In this document: one piece after another, positions 22,740 to 35,364 of the stretch
Position numbering within the stretch: position 1 is the stretch's first letter
How the letters are laid out: the number at the start of each line of letters is the position of its first letter
DNA from: Desmodus rotundus
Lineage: Eukaryota; Chordata; Mammalia; Chiroptera; Phyllostomidae
Assembly: GCF_022682495.2 (NCBI RefSeq)
Contig: NC_071388.1
Span: 28,566,139-28,630,138, forward strand
Length of the DNA stretch: 64,000 nucleotides
Reading direction: 5' to 3'
Translations under genes and position numbers: made by a program
The notes under the pieces: generated by a model
Told to the model about the DNA's origin: nothing
Seen by the model: the letters and a program-made list of their open reading frames with translations, nothing else
Database searches by the model: none

Positions 22740-24190
22740 GAATCTTTGCTTTTGGAGAAATTAATTTTTGCCAAGAACAGAAAGGGATGTCTATCAAGAG
22801 TATGAGAAGACAGGCCACAGACTGGGAGAAAACATTCGCAAAACCCACATCTAATAAAGGACTGCTCTCCAAAATATACAAGGAAGTCGTAAAACTCAAC
22901 AATAAGAAAATGAACAACCCAATTTAAAAAATGGACAAAATATCCAAACAGATACCTTACCAAAGAAGGAAAACATTTGGCAAATAATCATATGAAAAGC
23001 CGCTCCACATCATATGTTATCAAGGAGTTGCAAATAAAAATAGTGATGAGACGTCTACACTACTATTAGAATGGCCAGAATCTGGAACACTGACGACACC
23101 AAAGGCAGGTGAGGATAAGGAGCAACAGGAACTCTAATTCATTGCTTGTGAGAATGCAGAATAGTAGAGTCACGCTGGAGAAGAATTCGTAGCTTCTTAT
23201 AAAACTTAATACATGCTTACCATACAATTCAGCAGTTGTGTTCCTTAGTATTTACCCAAAAGAGTTAATAACTTATTCCCACACGAAACCCTGAAGACCC
23301 TGCAGATCTACATTTATAGAAGCTCTATTCATGATTTCCAAAACTTGCAAGTAAACAAGATATCCTTCAGTAAGTGAATGGAAATAAACTATTTCAATAA
23401 AATATTTCATTGTCTGTTTCATCACGGTTTATGATACTGTGCTCTCGAGCAATGCAAAGACATTGAGCCAACCTAATGCATATTACTAAATGAAGGAAAT
23501 CAATCTGAAAAGATACACACATATGATTACTACTATATGACATTCTGCAAAAGGCAAGACTATGGAAGCACTAAAAGGATCAGTGTTTGCCAGAGGCTGA
23601 AGGGAGGAAAGGATGAATAGGCGAACACAGAGGGTTTTTTCAGGCAGTGGAACTAATCTGTATGATGATAATATAATAGTGAATACATGTTGCCCTGCCT
23701 GGTGTGGCTTAGTGGATTGAGTGTCAGACTGTGAACCAAAAGGTCTCCAGTTCATTTCCCAGTCAGGGCACATGCCTGGGTTGTGGGCCAGGTCCCCAGT
23801 AGGGATGTGCGAGAGACAACCACACATTAAAGTTTCTCTCCCTCTCTCCCTTCCTTCCCCTCTCTAAAAATAAATAAATAAAATTGAAAACAGTGGATAC
23901 ATGTCATTATACATTTGTCAAAACCCACAGAATGTTTAACACCACGTGTAAACTAGTGATAATGATGTGTCAGTGTAGGCCCACTGGTTATAACAACGAC
24001 AACACTGTGGGGGATATAGACAGTGTTTGACAGTGAGGGAGGCTGTGCACAGGTGACAAAGGGCTGTGTGAGAACTCTGTACTTTCCACTCAATTTTACT
24101 GTGCCCGTAAAACCCCTGCAAAAATTGAAGTCTATGGAGGATGGGAGGGAGGAGAGGAGGGAAAAAAGAAGGAAAGGTGGGAGAGATAAA
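22740..24190 (+). mobile_element. Sense L1 ORF2 C-terminus and 3' UTR (right part)
   Basis: This continues from 22165: cagactgggagaaaacattc, then aaggactgctctccaaaata, then ggaactctaattcattgctt, then the L1MC/ME-like 3' UTR with catgtcattatacatttgtc and gtgataatgatgtgtcagtg (23954). A polypurine tract at 24133-24190 closes it. A SINE sits inside at 23691-23891. Many stops and frameshifts show that it is a fossil. Confidence 0.8.
23691..23891 (+). mobile_element. Bat VES-type tRNA SINE
   Basis: The tRNA-like head starts gccctgcctggtgtggctta (diverged A box) and carries a degenerate B box at ccagttcatttcccagtcag. The body (ggcacatgcctgggttgtgg; ccacacattaaagtttctct), a CT-rich stretch and an AAATAAATAAATAAA tail follow. 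The target-site duplication AGTGAATACATGT (23678-23690) recurs as AGTGGATACATGT (23892-23904). It is inserted in the L1 3' UTR and is transcribable only if the Pol III boxes still work; box A is altered. Confidence 0.9.
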
Positions 24191-26794
24191 GGCTTTTGGA
24201 AAGTAAAGCCAACCCACGAAGCCCAGAAAAGTTAATAGAAAATCAGAATAGACCAAGAAGCCAAAAATGATAAAAATTTTGCCAGGATTTTTAAAGTTAA
24301 GTTGGATATAAACACATTCCCATTGGACTAGGACATATACATTATTCAAACCTAATTATGAACCCTCTTAGGGTCTTTCAATTTTTTTTAGATTATGACC
24401 TACATAAAAAAAAAAACACATTTCACATTGTAACCTATCATACACAGACATACCTCAAACATCTGCACACACAAGTGGATGAAAACATTCCCTAAACAAT
24501 TTTACACTTGATATATGGATGTACTCTGATGTTTTCTCTTTGTTTCTACATTATTAAAACAATGTGGAACAGAATTCAGTTTGCTCTTCATTTCTCTGTT
24601 TGTTTACAATTCTAGTTTACAAATCATTGCCTGAAAGCCAGTCTACTGTTCAGATCAGACACTGTGTTAGGGTCCGTCACACAAATAATTGCTGTTCTTT
24701 GATATTTTACAGATCCCAGAACGGATAGACAAAACTAACTGATGATATTCTGTCTGCCTGGACATTTAGGGGTTGACTTCAAATGAGGCCCTGAGGGACA
24801 TCTTGTGGTTCAATTCACACGTGGAGAACTGGACTTAGTAAATATTCCATCTTCCTCCTCTGGGCAGAAGCATAGTCACCAGAGAGGGACAGTTACTGAA
24901 TCCTAACGTCCAAGTTCTTCTTTCCTGGGATGGATTAGGTTAGCCAGGAGAGTTCATGATGGACCCATGCAGCCAAGGAAAGCTGTTCCTCATCCCCTGG
25001 ATTATCAGAAAGGAATCCTACCTAACACGTAATAAAAAGGGAATGAAAAGAGTTGGTGCCGGGCCGTGGACAGAATGGATAACTGGCTATCACTGACTGG
25101 TATTTGACCCCTCTTTGTAGAACACTGTAGGGTTTGACTCTGTAAAGAGAAGAAATAGAAAAAGGGTTACATATGTATATTCAACGCTTTATTACTTCCC
25201 ATGGCTACTAAGGAGAATTTTGCTTTTATCCACTCAGGCTTTTCTGTCATCTTTCATTTCTTTAATCTACCACCAGAAACTGTTGTCAGCTTGTCCCTTC
25301 ACACAAGGACTGGACTGGGGGGAGCTTAACTAACTCCAGGCCCTGTCTAAATCAGAGTAGTAGCTGAACTTGCTCCGAAGGTACTCGTGGTAGAAAATCA
25401 TTGCCATCATCATAATTGGACAGAGAAAAGGGAAACAGGCTAGAGAGACAAGTCTCCCCAAGGTGAATTAGGAAAATGTGGTTTTGAGGTTACGAGGAAG
25501 AGAGAATTTTAAGGGAGGCTCTGTCCTGCCTATGAAGGTTATAAAAAAAGGTAAAGGAATTTTATGACATGTTGCTCTACATTAAAATAAATAACTCTAC
25601 TGCTGTTTTCTTCAGAAATCTTTAAAAGATATAAATTGCTTTCAATCATACTTTGGTAACCAAATTATCGTGCCATTGTTTCATTGTTATATTAGTAGGA
25701 ATAGTAATTATAATAATACTTACTACTACAATTATTATTGTTTTAAGACTACTACACACTAGGACTTAGCTACAAACTGATAGGAGTTAACAACAAACTG
25801 GAAATTAGAAGTGTTAGAATCTCATGTAGTTACTTTTTTTGAATACTGTGTAACTCTTAGGATTGCTCTTTAATCCACCCTTGGGTTTCAGCTCACATTT
25901 TGATGTTACTGGCAAAAGGAGAGATTTAGGACATCAGTAATCCTAAATATAGTACAGGAATAAATTCAAGAAAGCTTAATTCACTTGCTGGAAACACATT
26001 TTTAAATATGAGTCATTTTTTTCTTTCTTTCTAAGAATTCAATTCAAAGTTTTAAAAGCAATATACAGCAGCACTCAACAAGCCTTGGAAAAGATTAAGG
26101 CTCAAATCTTAAGGTAACAAAGCAGATAGCTATGAGGGTTTAGAAATATTTCCATTTTAAAAGTTTTCTTTTTAATCTCTCAGTTGTTGATGGCATTATT
26201 GAGCATATTTTACTATCTGCAAGTTCCATCAAAGAGTAGGGAAGACAGAAAATATGAATGGAGATCACTATTCCTTGTGGATTATAATTGACATGATATA
26301 CCATAGTGTTTTGAATACCCAGTTTTATGTATCTTTGCTGAGAAATGGATATTTTTATTGTGTCCTTTTTATCTGATTTATAACATCATTGAATACAGAA
26401 ATTGCACTCAATCCAATATGATTTCTCATCTGTCTCTCAATTTAAAAATAACAGCTAAATAAAAATCAATGACTTTTTTTTTTTTTAAGAAAATGAATCA
26501 GATGGTCCTTCTCAAATAAGAAAAAAAAAAAAGGAAAGCGCTTTCTTTATACAAATATTATCTGACTGGGAAAATCCCACTGTAGGTTACTGGTTTGGGA
26601 GATACCAGTGTCCCTTTCAGTATTAACATTGCATTTTTAGTTGTGAAATCTTACTGGTAGCAAGTATGTCATGAAGCACGAGCAAAACCCTTCCTTTGGT
26701 GGGATATACTGATGCGAAATTACGTCTATGGAATGTGGTGTTGGGCTCGAGTGGAAAATCTTGCTTCCTCCTTTGAGGCATTTTGTGACAGTGT
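24191..26794. other. Unassigned intergenic sequence
   Basis: No clear repeat or gene. GC-richer parts (24640-25140, 25270-25480) alternate with AT-rich DNA. A T12 run (about 26472) and an A12 run (about 26521) lie close together. The frame at 26728-27000 has no recognisable domain and ends in a MER5-like repeat. Confidence 0.4.
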
Positions 26795-26930
26795 TTTTTC
26801 AGAGTGTTCTAAGGACTATATGCATTAATCACTTGTTAAAAATCCTTCGTTTCATCTTTAGTCCTACTGATACAGAAACTTCAAGTGTTGGGCCTCCAAA
26901 CCTACATTTAAAAAAATACTTCTTAAGAGA
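26795..26930. repeat. MER5-like hAT-Charlie fragment
   Basis: Order cagagtgttctaaggactat, then cacttgttaaaaatccttcg, then cctactgatacagaaacttc, then ggcctccaaacctacattta matches the MER5A pattern (catcagaatcac...cttgttaaaa...ctactgattcagaa...ggcccaggaatctgcattt). The outer ends are lost. Confidence 0.5.
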
Positions 26931-27524
26931 GAAATGCTGGTCTGTGTTTCAAAATAAAACTATATTCCATAGAAATTCTTACCTTAGTTTAAGTAACTAG
27001 ACAGTCAAAAATGTTGCAGTTAATAATAGCAGATAATTTACAATACTAAGTAGAATTTAAATTATATAATTTGACGTGGCTTAATACTTTAAGCAATATA
27101 ACAATATTTTCTTATAATTTAGAAATATTATTTACTAGTAATTGGGGATAGAATCAGTTATAGTTAATATGTGACATTAAAATTAAGTATTTAATATTTA
27201 AAAACATAGTGACATTTTTCAGGATCTGGCAGAAGTAAGACCTGCTTGAGTGTGGTTGGTGGGGAATAATATGGGTGTCGTAATGTATAGCTTTAATTTG
27301 AACATTTCACCCAAGATGTCATGTGGTAGGCTTGAGTGTGATACTGTTATGTTACAGAATTACATGTTTATGATTTTGTAACAAATATTCTGTAATAAAA
27401 AAGGGGCATTATTCGTGCCAGACTTTGTATATTCCAAAGTAGGTTAGTGTGTAATGTTCACTACATAAGATTTGCATCAAGGAATTTACTTTTCATGGGA
27501 AGATAGTGTTTATCTGGTGTTGTG
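26931..27524. other. AT-rich unassigned sequence
   Basis: Nothing recognised before the CpG-dense patch. Confidence 0.4.
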
Positions 27525-27640
27525 GTTACGGGAGGTCTCGGCGTTCACTCGCCCAGGACGGCCACTTCAGCGAGGAGAGAAGAGAAGTCCAGGAGAAAGC
27601 CGTGAGCACCAGTGCCTGGCCCGCGGAGCGTTTTCCATGA
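27525..27640. promoter_or_regulatory. CpG-dense patch, possible regulatory element
   Basis: Ten CpG dinucleotides fall within roughly 100 bp (about 27529-27630) and two more follow at 27678-27692, in a window where CpG is otherwise rare. The patch is too short for a standard CpG island. It could be a small promoter or enhancer core, the relic of a GC-rich repeat, or a recent insertion. No TATA box, exon or splice pattern allows a firmer call. Confidence 0.3.
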
Positions 27641-27689
27641 GTGTCATTCTGATTTGTCATTGGTGCACCTTTCAAACGGGGAAGAGACC

Positions 27690-27810
27690 GGGGCTGAGAG
27701 CATGGACTTTGTGGTCAGCAACACCTGCACTTGAACACTAACTCATCTGTTTCTGTAACATTAGAAAAGGTTCTTAATTCCCTGTGTCTCAGTCCCTTGC
27801 ATGTTGGGGA
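27690..27810 (+). repeat. MIR SINE fragment
   Basis: gctgagagcatggactttgt, then ggtcagcaacacctgcactt, then gttcttaattccctgtgtct parallel the MIR 5' and core regions (gagcacggactctggagccag...ttacttaacctctctgtgcctcag). Confidence 0.6.
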
Positions 27811-29390
27811 AAATACAATCTACTTCATTCAATGAGTATAAACAGTAAATAAGCTATATAGCATTTCAAGGGGCTCACTCCTTATTGTTATCTACCACAC
27901 ATATTTACATGTGTGGTTGTAAGTAATCAATCAAATGATATATACACAAAATAGAGAAAGCTTTTCTAGAGACCTGAAATCTAAGCAAATTACAGAGTAA
28001 AGTAGAAAGTAAAGAGTAATTTTTAACGTTCCGTATTAATAACTCTAAGACCAATTTAACATTTTAGTAGAGAAGAGTTCAAATGTAATGTTTGGTAGTA
28101 AAGGACATAAAATTCTTTTCTTAAGAATAAACCCATCAAAACAAAGTAATCTTTAGGAACATTTTAACATATCTGATTGCATTTTCAGACCTTAATATAT
28201 GCAGGTATTTTAAACTAAGGCAAATAAAACTTCTCTTCCTGCAAGCCTTCGATGTTTTAGAGGTATCAGGTTTGTGTTTCACAGACGTCCTTTCCATTCT
28301 AGACTGCAGACAATTTAGGGTAAAACTACCTTTTTATCTGGATGAACTGACACATAGTCTACTGGTTTGTCTCCACATTGCTATGTCACTGCCACCATGC
28401 TTCCAAGTAGAGCAGCAACAACTGTATTAATTATAACTTTTAAATAAAATAACAAACTTTAATTTACACAGCACATGGAGAAGTAGATAAGCAACATCTC
28501 TCATATATACCAACCCATCAAACATTTTAACAGACCACCAAAGCTAACTTGATGAGCTCTACAAGTCAACTGATACCATTTTAAAGTTGTAAACATGAAC
28601 TCACTCGTTTTCATAGCCCAAAGATATAGCCACTATATAGGATATAAAAATAACAAAAATTATATAAATTTAAAATGATGTTTAGTATTCATTTTAATAT
28701 TTAACACACGTTGAAATTAAGATTGCAACAGTTATCCATAGTTTTAAGCTACCTAGATTCTTGATATTTATGGTTAGTGTGACATACTACAAATAAAATC
28801 ACTTTTTAAAAATATTTTATGATTCAATTTGGTCAAATACGAATTTAAATTTTTATAATTTTAAACATCTTGTAAGAGTAATATTAGCTTATTTGATTAA
28901 CAAACCAATGTAAGAAGTTTAAGTGGTTTAAATGAACTAGTTTCTTCATGTAATAACAAGCCCATATCATTTAAAAATAAAACATATGCTTACATTAAAC
29001 CCATACTGACAAACTTAAGCCAAAGACATCGAGTTATAACTCACATTTTTAACTGAAAGTATTAAATAAGTCTGATTTGTTCAAAGAACAGCTATGATTA
29101 TGTAATTTGGATTTTTAAAATGTGTCTGAGAGAGCAGTTTCCATAAGAATTATCTTTAAGGTGTGTAGCATCCTTGAGATACTAGAAGATCAGTTTCTTT
29201 ATTTTCTATAAGCTTTAGGAACATCAGATTTATACCTAAGTGTATTAGCCTTTATAAAAACAATCAAAGCAGAGCTACTTGAAGAAACTTAATCATCTAA
29301 TTTGTGTTAATGCCCTCTGGTGGCAGGAAAAGACGTAACTCTAACACCAGGAAAGGTAAAAGCTTTTCTGAATTCCAGACATAAGCTTAT
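27811..29390. other. AT-rich unassigned sequence
   Basis: No repeat family recognised. Complexity is ordinary and no exon-like frame is visible. Confidence 0.4.
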
Positions 29391-29415
29391 AGTTTTAGTT
29401 TTAGTTTTAGTTTTA
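29391..29415. repeat. (AGTTTT)4 hexamer microsatellite
   Basis: Four perfect copies of AGTTTT ending at ACACC. Confidence 0.9.
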
Positions 29416-29861
29416 CACCAGTCACAGGTCAGAAGTAAGCTGCAAACACAAAGCCCACCAGTGCAGTTCAGATATCAAAAAACTATTTCCCCTTCCAGCG
29501 GATACAGTGTTCTTCAGGGATTTGAGTTGGTAAGTAGATAACTAACACAGAAGACGACTAGCGTAACAATGTAGTCATCACTCACCCAACTGAAAATAGA
29601 CCAGTATCATCCATCTGACAGAGCTCTTCAGTTGCTCGAACCATAAAACCAAACTCCCAATTCCTGCAGCCACCAGTGTGACCTACTTATCAGCTATGCA
29701 CAAATCAGACACAAACCCAAAACACAAAATTGCTAGGGAAAAAGTAATTAAAAAAGAAATTATAAAGCACAACTGGAGAGTCAGGAACTAGAAAGTTCTG
29801 GGCTTCACCTTGAGAGCCAAAAAGACTTGCTTGGGCTTAGCAGCACATGAGGTGTGCTTTT
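29416..29861. other. Unassigned sequence
   Basis: No recognised content. The last 13 bases are the target-site duplication of the next SINE. Confidence 0.4.
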
Positions 29862-30064
29862 CTATTTTTTAAATGGTTTTATGTATTTTATTTTTAGAGA
29901 GAGAGGAATGTAGGGAGAAACACAGGGAAAGAAACACTGATCTTACATGCCAGGATTGGGAAACGAACCTGCACCCCAGGCATGTGCTCTGACCGGGATT
30001 CAAACCAGTGACCTTTTGCTTTGTGGGACAAGGCCCCACTGACAAGGCCATGCCAGTCAGGGCT
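29862..30064 (-). mobile_element. Bat VES-type tRNA SINE, antisense
   Basis: Read on the minus strand it begins gccctgactggcatggcctt at 30064, then a B-box-like ggtttgaatcccggtcagag, the ...gcatgcctgggg body and an A-rich tail at the left. The duplication GAGGTGTGCTTTT (29849-29861) recurs as GAGGTGCACTTTT (30065-30077). Several changes from the copy at 41751 indicate moderate age. Confidence 0.9.
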
Positions 30065-30077
30065 GAGGTGCACTTTT

Positions 30078-32134
30078 CTGGCAGTGCCACTTTTCTGACT
30101 TCATCAGGCAAGTTCACTTGTATCTTACCTGATGATATCAAAGTAAATGACCTCCAAAATTGTCAAAGGTTAAAAAATGTGATTCACGAGAGTATACAAA
30201 ATAAACATTTGTTACAGATTTTACTCAACTTAATGAGGGAACTGATACCATGATAAAGCTATACATACCAAGCAGCATTTAAGAAGCTGGAATTTGAAGG
30301 CAATGATAGCATAAGATTGCTGGGTTTGATTCAAACCGGTTAATGTCCACAACCTGTAAGCTTTGGGAAGTTCTTTTGCAACAGAAAAAAAATCACCTCC
30401 CTCCCTTCCAATCAGAAATTAACATATTAACCTCAGACCCTTTAGAAATGTAAAAGAGCCCAGGAAACTGGAAGTCTAGAAAGTTAAGGCCAGGGCTGCA
30501 CTGAAGAACAAACACCTAGTCATCTTCATGTTTTATTTGTCTTATCTCCATGTTTTTAATGCCATTTTCTTTACCAAAATCTTTCTATCTCAGATTGTTC
30601 CTTTTTATTATTTATTTTATTATGTTATGATTTTGTCTTAAATATCATTGGATGTATTAATTAGAGTTTTTATGTTATATTTTAGACTCTAAAGTTTTAT
30701 TATGTATTTGCGGGTCACTTTTTTGCTTTTAACTTTTATTCTTTATATTTATTTTATTGACATTTTTCTTCAGTGTCTAATATTCCTCGATTCTGTATTC
30801 ACATTGATGGGTAAAATATGCTGGTTTGTGCACGGGACTAGCAATGGTGTTTAATGTAACATTAGAGGAATCTCTTTAGGACCTCGATTTTGCACAGGGT
30901 GGTGACTGTAAGTTCTGTGGAAGTGGACTGTACATTTGACAATCAGCGTTTCTGTGAATGCGTGGCCGTCAGAAGAGCAATCGAGTTGGTGACACCCACC
31001 ATTTCCAAGTTCAAGGGGGTTTGTGAGATGGTATTCTTTGATGTCACTCTCTCCTAAATGTCTCTGTTTTTCTTTTATTCTAGATTTATTGAAAATGGAT
31101 GAGGTAGGTTAGTTCTGCTCTGCTTTTCTCTCCAGTCTCAGAGCTCTAACCCAGAGTCTTCTGCACACAGAGCCCTTCTTCTATGGATGTCAGTCCTTAA
31201 GACAAAGTCACTCTTCCCGCTGGTTGGTTTAAGACGGAAAAGGAAAGGGCCAAGGCCCAACTTGATAAACTGCTCTGAATGCTACAATTGTTCAGTCACC
31301 TACTCTGAAAATGTGTTGCTTTTGAGCACGTAATATCCCCAAAACTCTCTTGGAAAGGACCGTATTTAGTATCAACTTTGTTTTTCTCAGGCTAGTACTT
31401 TCGTTTGCATTGGTTGTGATCATACTGTACTAGTTGTGGTATCTCCACCATCCAATTATGTAGGCCTTCTACCATTCAGGTCCTCTCATGGAAATTCTTT
31501 TTCCCAGGGCTATTGAGATTTCATTAATTTTAACTTAATATTTTTATAATACCCTGTTGTCATTTAAATTCAAAATTTAGAATGGGGGTTAGGAAAACAT
31601 TTGTGCGTAGTCTGCCCTTTTTAACCAGAATTTAATCCTTCGTAGCCTAACACATTTTTAATTTAATTATAGACTGTATGAATTATATTGAAATAACTTC
31701 TTAAATGTACTTGAATAACAGAAACACATATGTTGTAATAATATATTGTTTTCACTACATAAAAATCTTTGGAATATATGTGAGATGTGTCAAGGGAAAA
31801 ACACTTTTCTTTCTTCCTCCTTGAGCCCAACATTTGAGGATCGGAAAATTTACAATAAGCAGACTAAAAAAGGACAAAATTTGTTTATACTTACATGCAA
31901 GAGTTATTCAGTGGCGAATAGCCAGAAATTAAGGTCTGTATATGAAAAGTGACAAAAATGAAGAGGGAAGAGGGGGCATACAGGGTTTCAATGGGAAGAT
32001 CTAGAAGGTTCTATTGGGCTTTTCTTATCCTAATTGGAATGGACAGTCTGTCTCCATGAAAGTGGAATGAAATCACAAGACATGTTCTTGAGGGAAGTTA
32101 ACTGCTGCATACTCAGAAGACCCCACTTTAGTCA
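30078..32134. other. Unassigned sequence
   Basis: No repeat family assigned with confidence. A MIR-like phrase (aacctgtaagctttgggaag at about 30352) is possible. The T-rich stretch 30520-30780 is low-complexity. The block 30880-31330 is GC-richer without an evident open frame. Confidence 0.4.
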
Positions 32135-32260
32135 GCTAAAAGAAGCAAGGGAGGGAGGTGGGGATGGCGGGGTTGGGGGAGAGGGGTGGGGGGTAAATGC
32201 AGACAACTGTAATTGAACAACAACAAAATAATTTAAAAAATAAAATAAAATTCTACTTAG
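32135..32260 (+). mobile_element. L1 3' terminus, strongly 5'-truncated
   Basis: A G-rich polypurine tract (32146-32195) is followed by gcagacaactgtaattgaac, aacaacaaaataatttaaaa and an A-rich tail, the same terminus as at 6600 and 47500. The start is uncertain. Confidence 0.75.
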
Positions 32261-35200
32261 AAAAGACAAAAAATAAAGCTCTTTTCATTTTGTACTTAGT
32301 TGAAAATAAATATATATTTAAAATAAAAAAAGAAGTTCAGATAAGTTTTTAAATTCATTTTCTGTAGCTTAAATGTTCTCATTTTACAATGAACTTTATA
32401 CCCACTCCTAGAGTTCAGTGGGTTCCCCATTTGAAACTTCCTTGTAGGTTTAACAAAAATGAAGCTATATTGGCTGGTGTGGAGGGAGATTTAGGTTAGA
32501 AATTGTGAGGTAAGAGGTTTGCAAGGGGAAAAACAGCACTGGTTAAAACAAAGATGAACTGGTAGAAAAAGACAAATGTAAGGCCACTGCCCCATGTACC
32601 ATTGAACTGGTCTCCTAGTCCTGCAAATGGGTAGACCAGTCTAGAGTCCCATTTCAGGAGAGAGCCCGGCACCCATCGAAGCTCATCTTCTGTATCGATG
32701 GGGCCAATCAAGCGGCCCCTGAGTGGCATTTACATGGAATCAAACAGATAAAAATAACAAAGTTCGGAGCTGACTAGAAACCTAATTTCTGAGTCTAGAG
32801 TTCAGATAGTTGAGAGGATTCCAGATGTAAGGCTCAAAATGCCTTTCTGTAATGGATTGAGGGCAGAACTGGCACACTGGTGGATTTCAGGATGCAGTCT
32901 GTGTCGTTGCCGATGGCATAGACGACAACATCACAGGCACAGTTATTTTCAGGAGCAGAGAATGGAAGACACGGGTGCTCTGGAGAACTCCCTGAGTGAC
33001 GCTACCTGTCGTGATAACTCCTTTCAAGTTTATGTCAAGTTTTCCAGCTTCAGCTTCCAGAGCTTTGTGGAAACAGTAGCTACTACACAGCCTAGAGTCT
33101 CAGTGTGGGCAGTCAGTTTTTAGTTCTCAGTGATACCAAGTCAGGAGGGTAGGAGAAAAATTGGAAACATTAATTTTTACAAAGTAATTACTGACAAATG
33201 CTAAAGGTAGCAGAATACAATTTACAAAGACATGAAAAATAGCTCAAAGACAATGAACAGGACCAGAATCTGATAAGCCACATGGTGGATTATAATTTTT
33301 CCATTGAAACATCACATTTATCTCTATAATAATTTCCATTTTGACCAAAGATAAACTTAAATGGTGTTTGTTTACAAACTATGTCTATTCTTATTAAAAT
33401 TTGCCTATTAACTTACATAACTGCAGCATGAATAGTAATGGATCACATAAGCTTTTTAAAAATTCTTTACTGAAGCTTTCTATACAGAGCTTCAGAGTGG
33501 AGAGACAAGAGTTAAACATTGTACTTTACCTATAGTACCTGTAGATTGGGGTGAACTCTTCTCAATTTCCCCCCAAATATTCTAAGGTTCCTGGACCTGC
33601 CTGGACGTGACCTTTCTCACTTACCTGTGAGGCTCAGAACTCTTATATGCCAAGTAAGAGGACAGTTTTTCCAAAGAGTGCTTTGTAAACATTGGCTCAT
33701 AAAGTCAGTCTTAGTTCCTTAAAATTGTCTAATCACATCAGATTCTGTATATATCATTCTCAAATATGACTTTCCAGTTAAAGCTTCAATAATATGATTA
33801 ATTTTCCCAAGTATGTTCAAAATAGAACACATTCTCATTAAATTTATGCAAATTACTCTATTGCCATGTACGAATACTTAGAATGCTTAATGAATTCTAG
33901 AATGATCCGGCAGGGAGAAAATATAACTATTTTACGTCTGTGTGCAAAATGTAATCTACTAAATTTGTAAAAGTTATAAATAACTGAAGAAAATGAGAAA
34001 AGGGGCTCCTTAAATATGAAAGATAGAACATGGAAGAACAAGTGGTGTTCAAAAAGAAGTTCATAAAATGTATAATAATTATGTATCACTTTATTTCATC
34101 CCATGTAATTAATTCTTATTTTTCCTGATCCTGAGTTAGTAGTTTCATGAACCCATCACCTCTCCACCCAAGTTCTACAGATAAACCCTTGCTCAGCCTA
34201 GCGGTATAATTTTAAAGGTAGTAAAGCTCTCAGAAACATACACCTCAAAGTACCTGTTATAAACCTTTCCGTGGGTCTCTGAGACAATCCCTTTTGTTGA
34301 AGATGAAGCATTCTGGCTTCCAGTAGATTGCAGAAAGTTTCAGGAAAATCATCAAAGTAAACTGAAAGTGATCTTGAAAGGCAAGAGACTTAAAATAGCT
34401 GTGGTTAAAGATCTTAATAAAGTTCATAAAAATAATGTAATTGACAAGGAAATTTGGTTGTTGCTGTGATGTACAACATTTTAACTAATAAGTAGAATTA
34501 TGAATGATAACATTATACCATTGTTTTGTACTATGAGACTAAGCATCACAAGGACATATTATGGAAACAAGGACATTTCCTTGCATTCCTAGCATTTTTC
34601 TAGGAATTTTTTATAATTCCTAAAATATTTATAGTGATAATATTTACCCATAACCAAGAGAAAGTTAAACATTTCTTCTTATTTAACAAAGCTTTTCATG
34701 TCAGCTAACATATCAAACAAACCAATTACTTAAAAGCATCTCTCTTTTTTTAATAAGGTAAAAAACAAGCTATCTGAGACTTTTAAGGACTTTCTGGGAA
34801 AGCTTGAAGTCAGCTTAAGACTAAGATTTCATTTAAAATTCTATTTTGGGAATGGAAAATATCAAAAGTTGTCAAAATGCTATGTTTTGAACACTCAATT
34901 AAATAGATGACAGGTAACTCTAAAACAATCCTTAGTTACCTATTCAAGCAAACTGACGATAAAAGATTTGTAAAATACAAGTAGGAGGTAACATGACTAC
35001 AGAACAAAGAAACAAAAACAAATTTCTTAACCGAAAGCTTATTTCTCTTAAATAACGGAACATGATAAAGACAAAAAAAGCAAAATAAATCATCCTGATA
35101 AGTTATATAATTTTTCTTTCCTAGGCAGATTAGTCTAAAGCTAAAGAGAGTACTTTTATTTTCTTATTAAGAGCAGACTAATTGTCTTTTAAGAAAGAGA

Positions 35201-35364
35201 AAACCAAAATCAATTTCCATCATATACTTTTCATATTGAACATATTAAAAATACTGTGAATTTTAGCTATCTTGATCACCTAAGATATTTTCCCTTTACC
35301 CACCTTTTTTCCTTTTATTTACTGTAGATCCTTTACAATTCTCTACAGCTACGTAGACATTTTT
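32261..35364. other. Unassigned sequence; GC-richer unidentified block 32460-33130
   Basis: The block 32460-33130 has higher GC content and carries open frames on both strands (32496-32729 minus, 32839-33123 plus). No domain or known protein is recognisable and the frames do not line up as one gene. It may be a decayed LTR or pseudogene. The rest is AT-rich with no recognised repeat. Confidence 0.4.

Noticed and set aside
20670..24190. Single L1 with 5' inversion
   Set aside because: Both halves contain ORF2 C-terminus and 3' UTR, so they overlap in consensus and cannot be one twin-primed copy.
23936..24349. 137-codon minus-strand frame, the longest in the window
   Set aside because: It lies on the complement of an L1 3' UTR with a polypurine tract, giving a low-complexity proline/phenylalanine-rich peptide.
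29823..29850. U6 snRNA-like start (cttgcttgggcttagcagcacatg)
   Set aside because: Only about 25 bases resemble the U6 5' end and no downstream U6 sequence follows before or after the SINE; likely chance.
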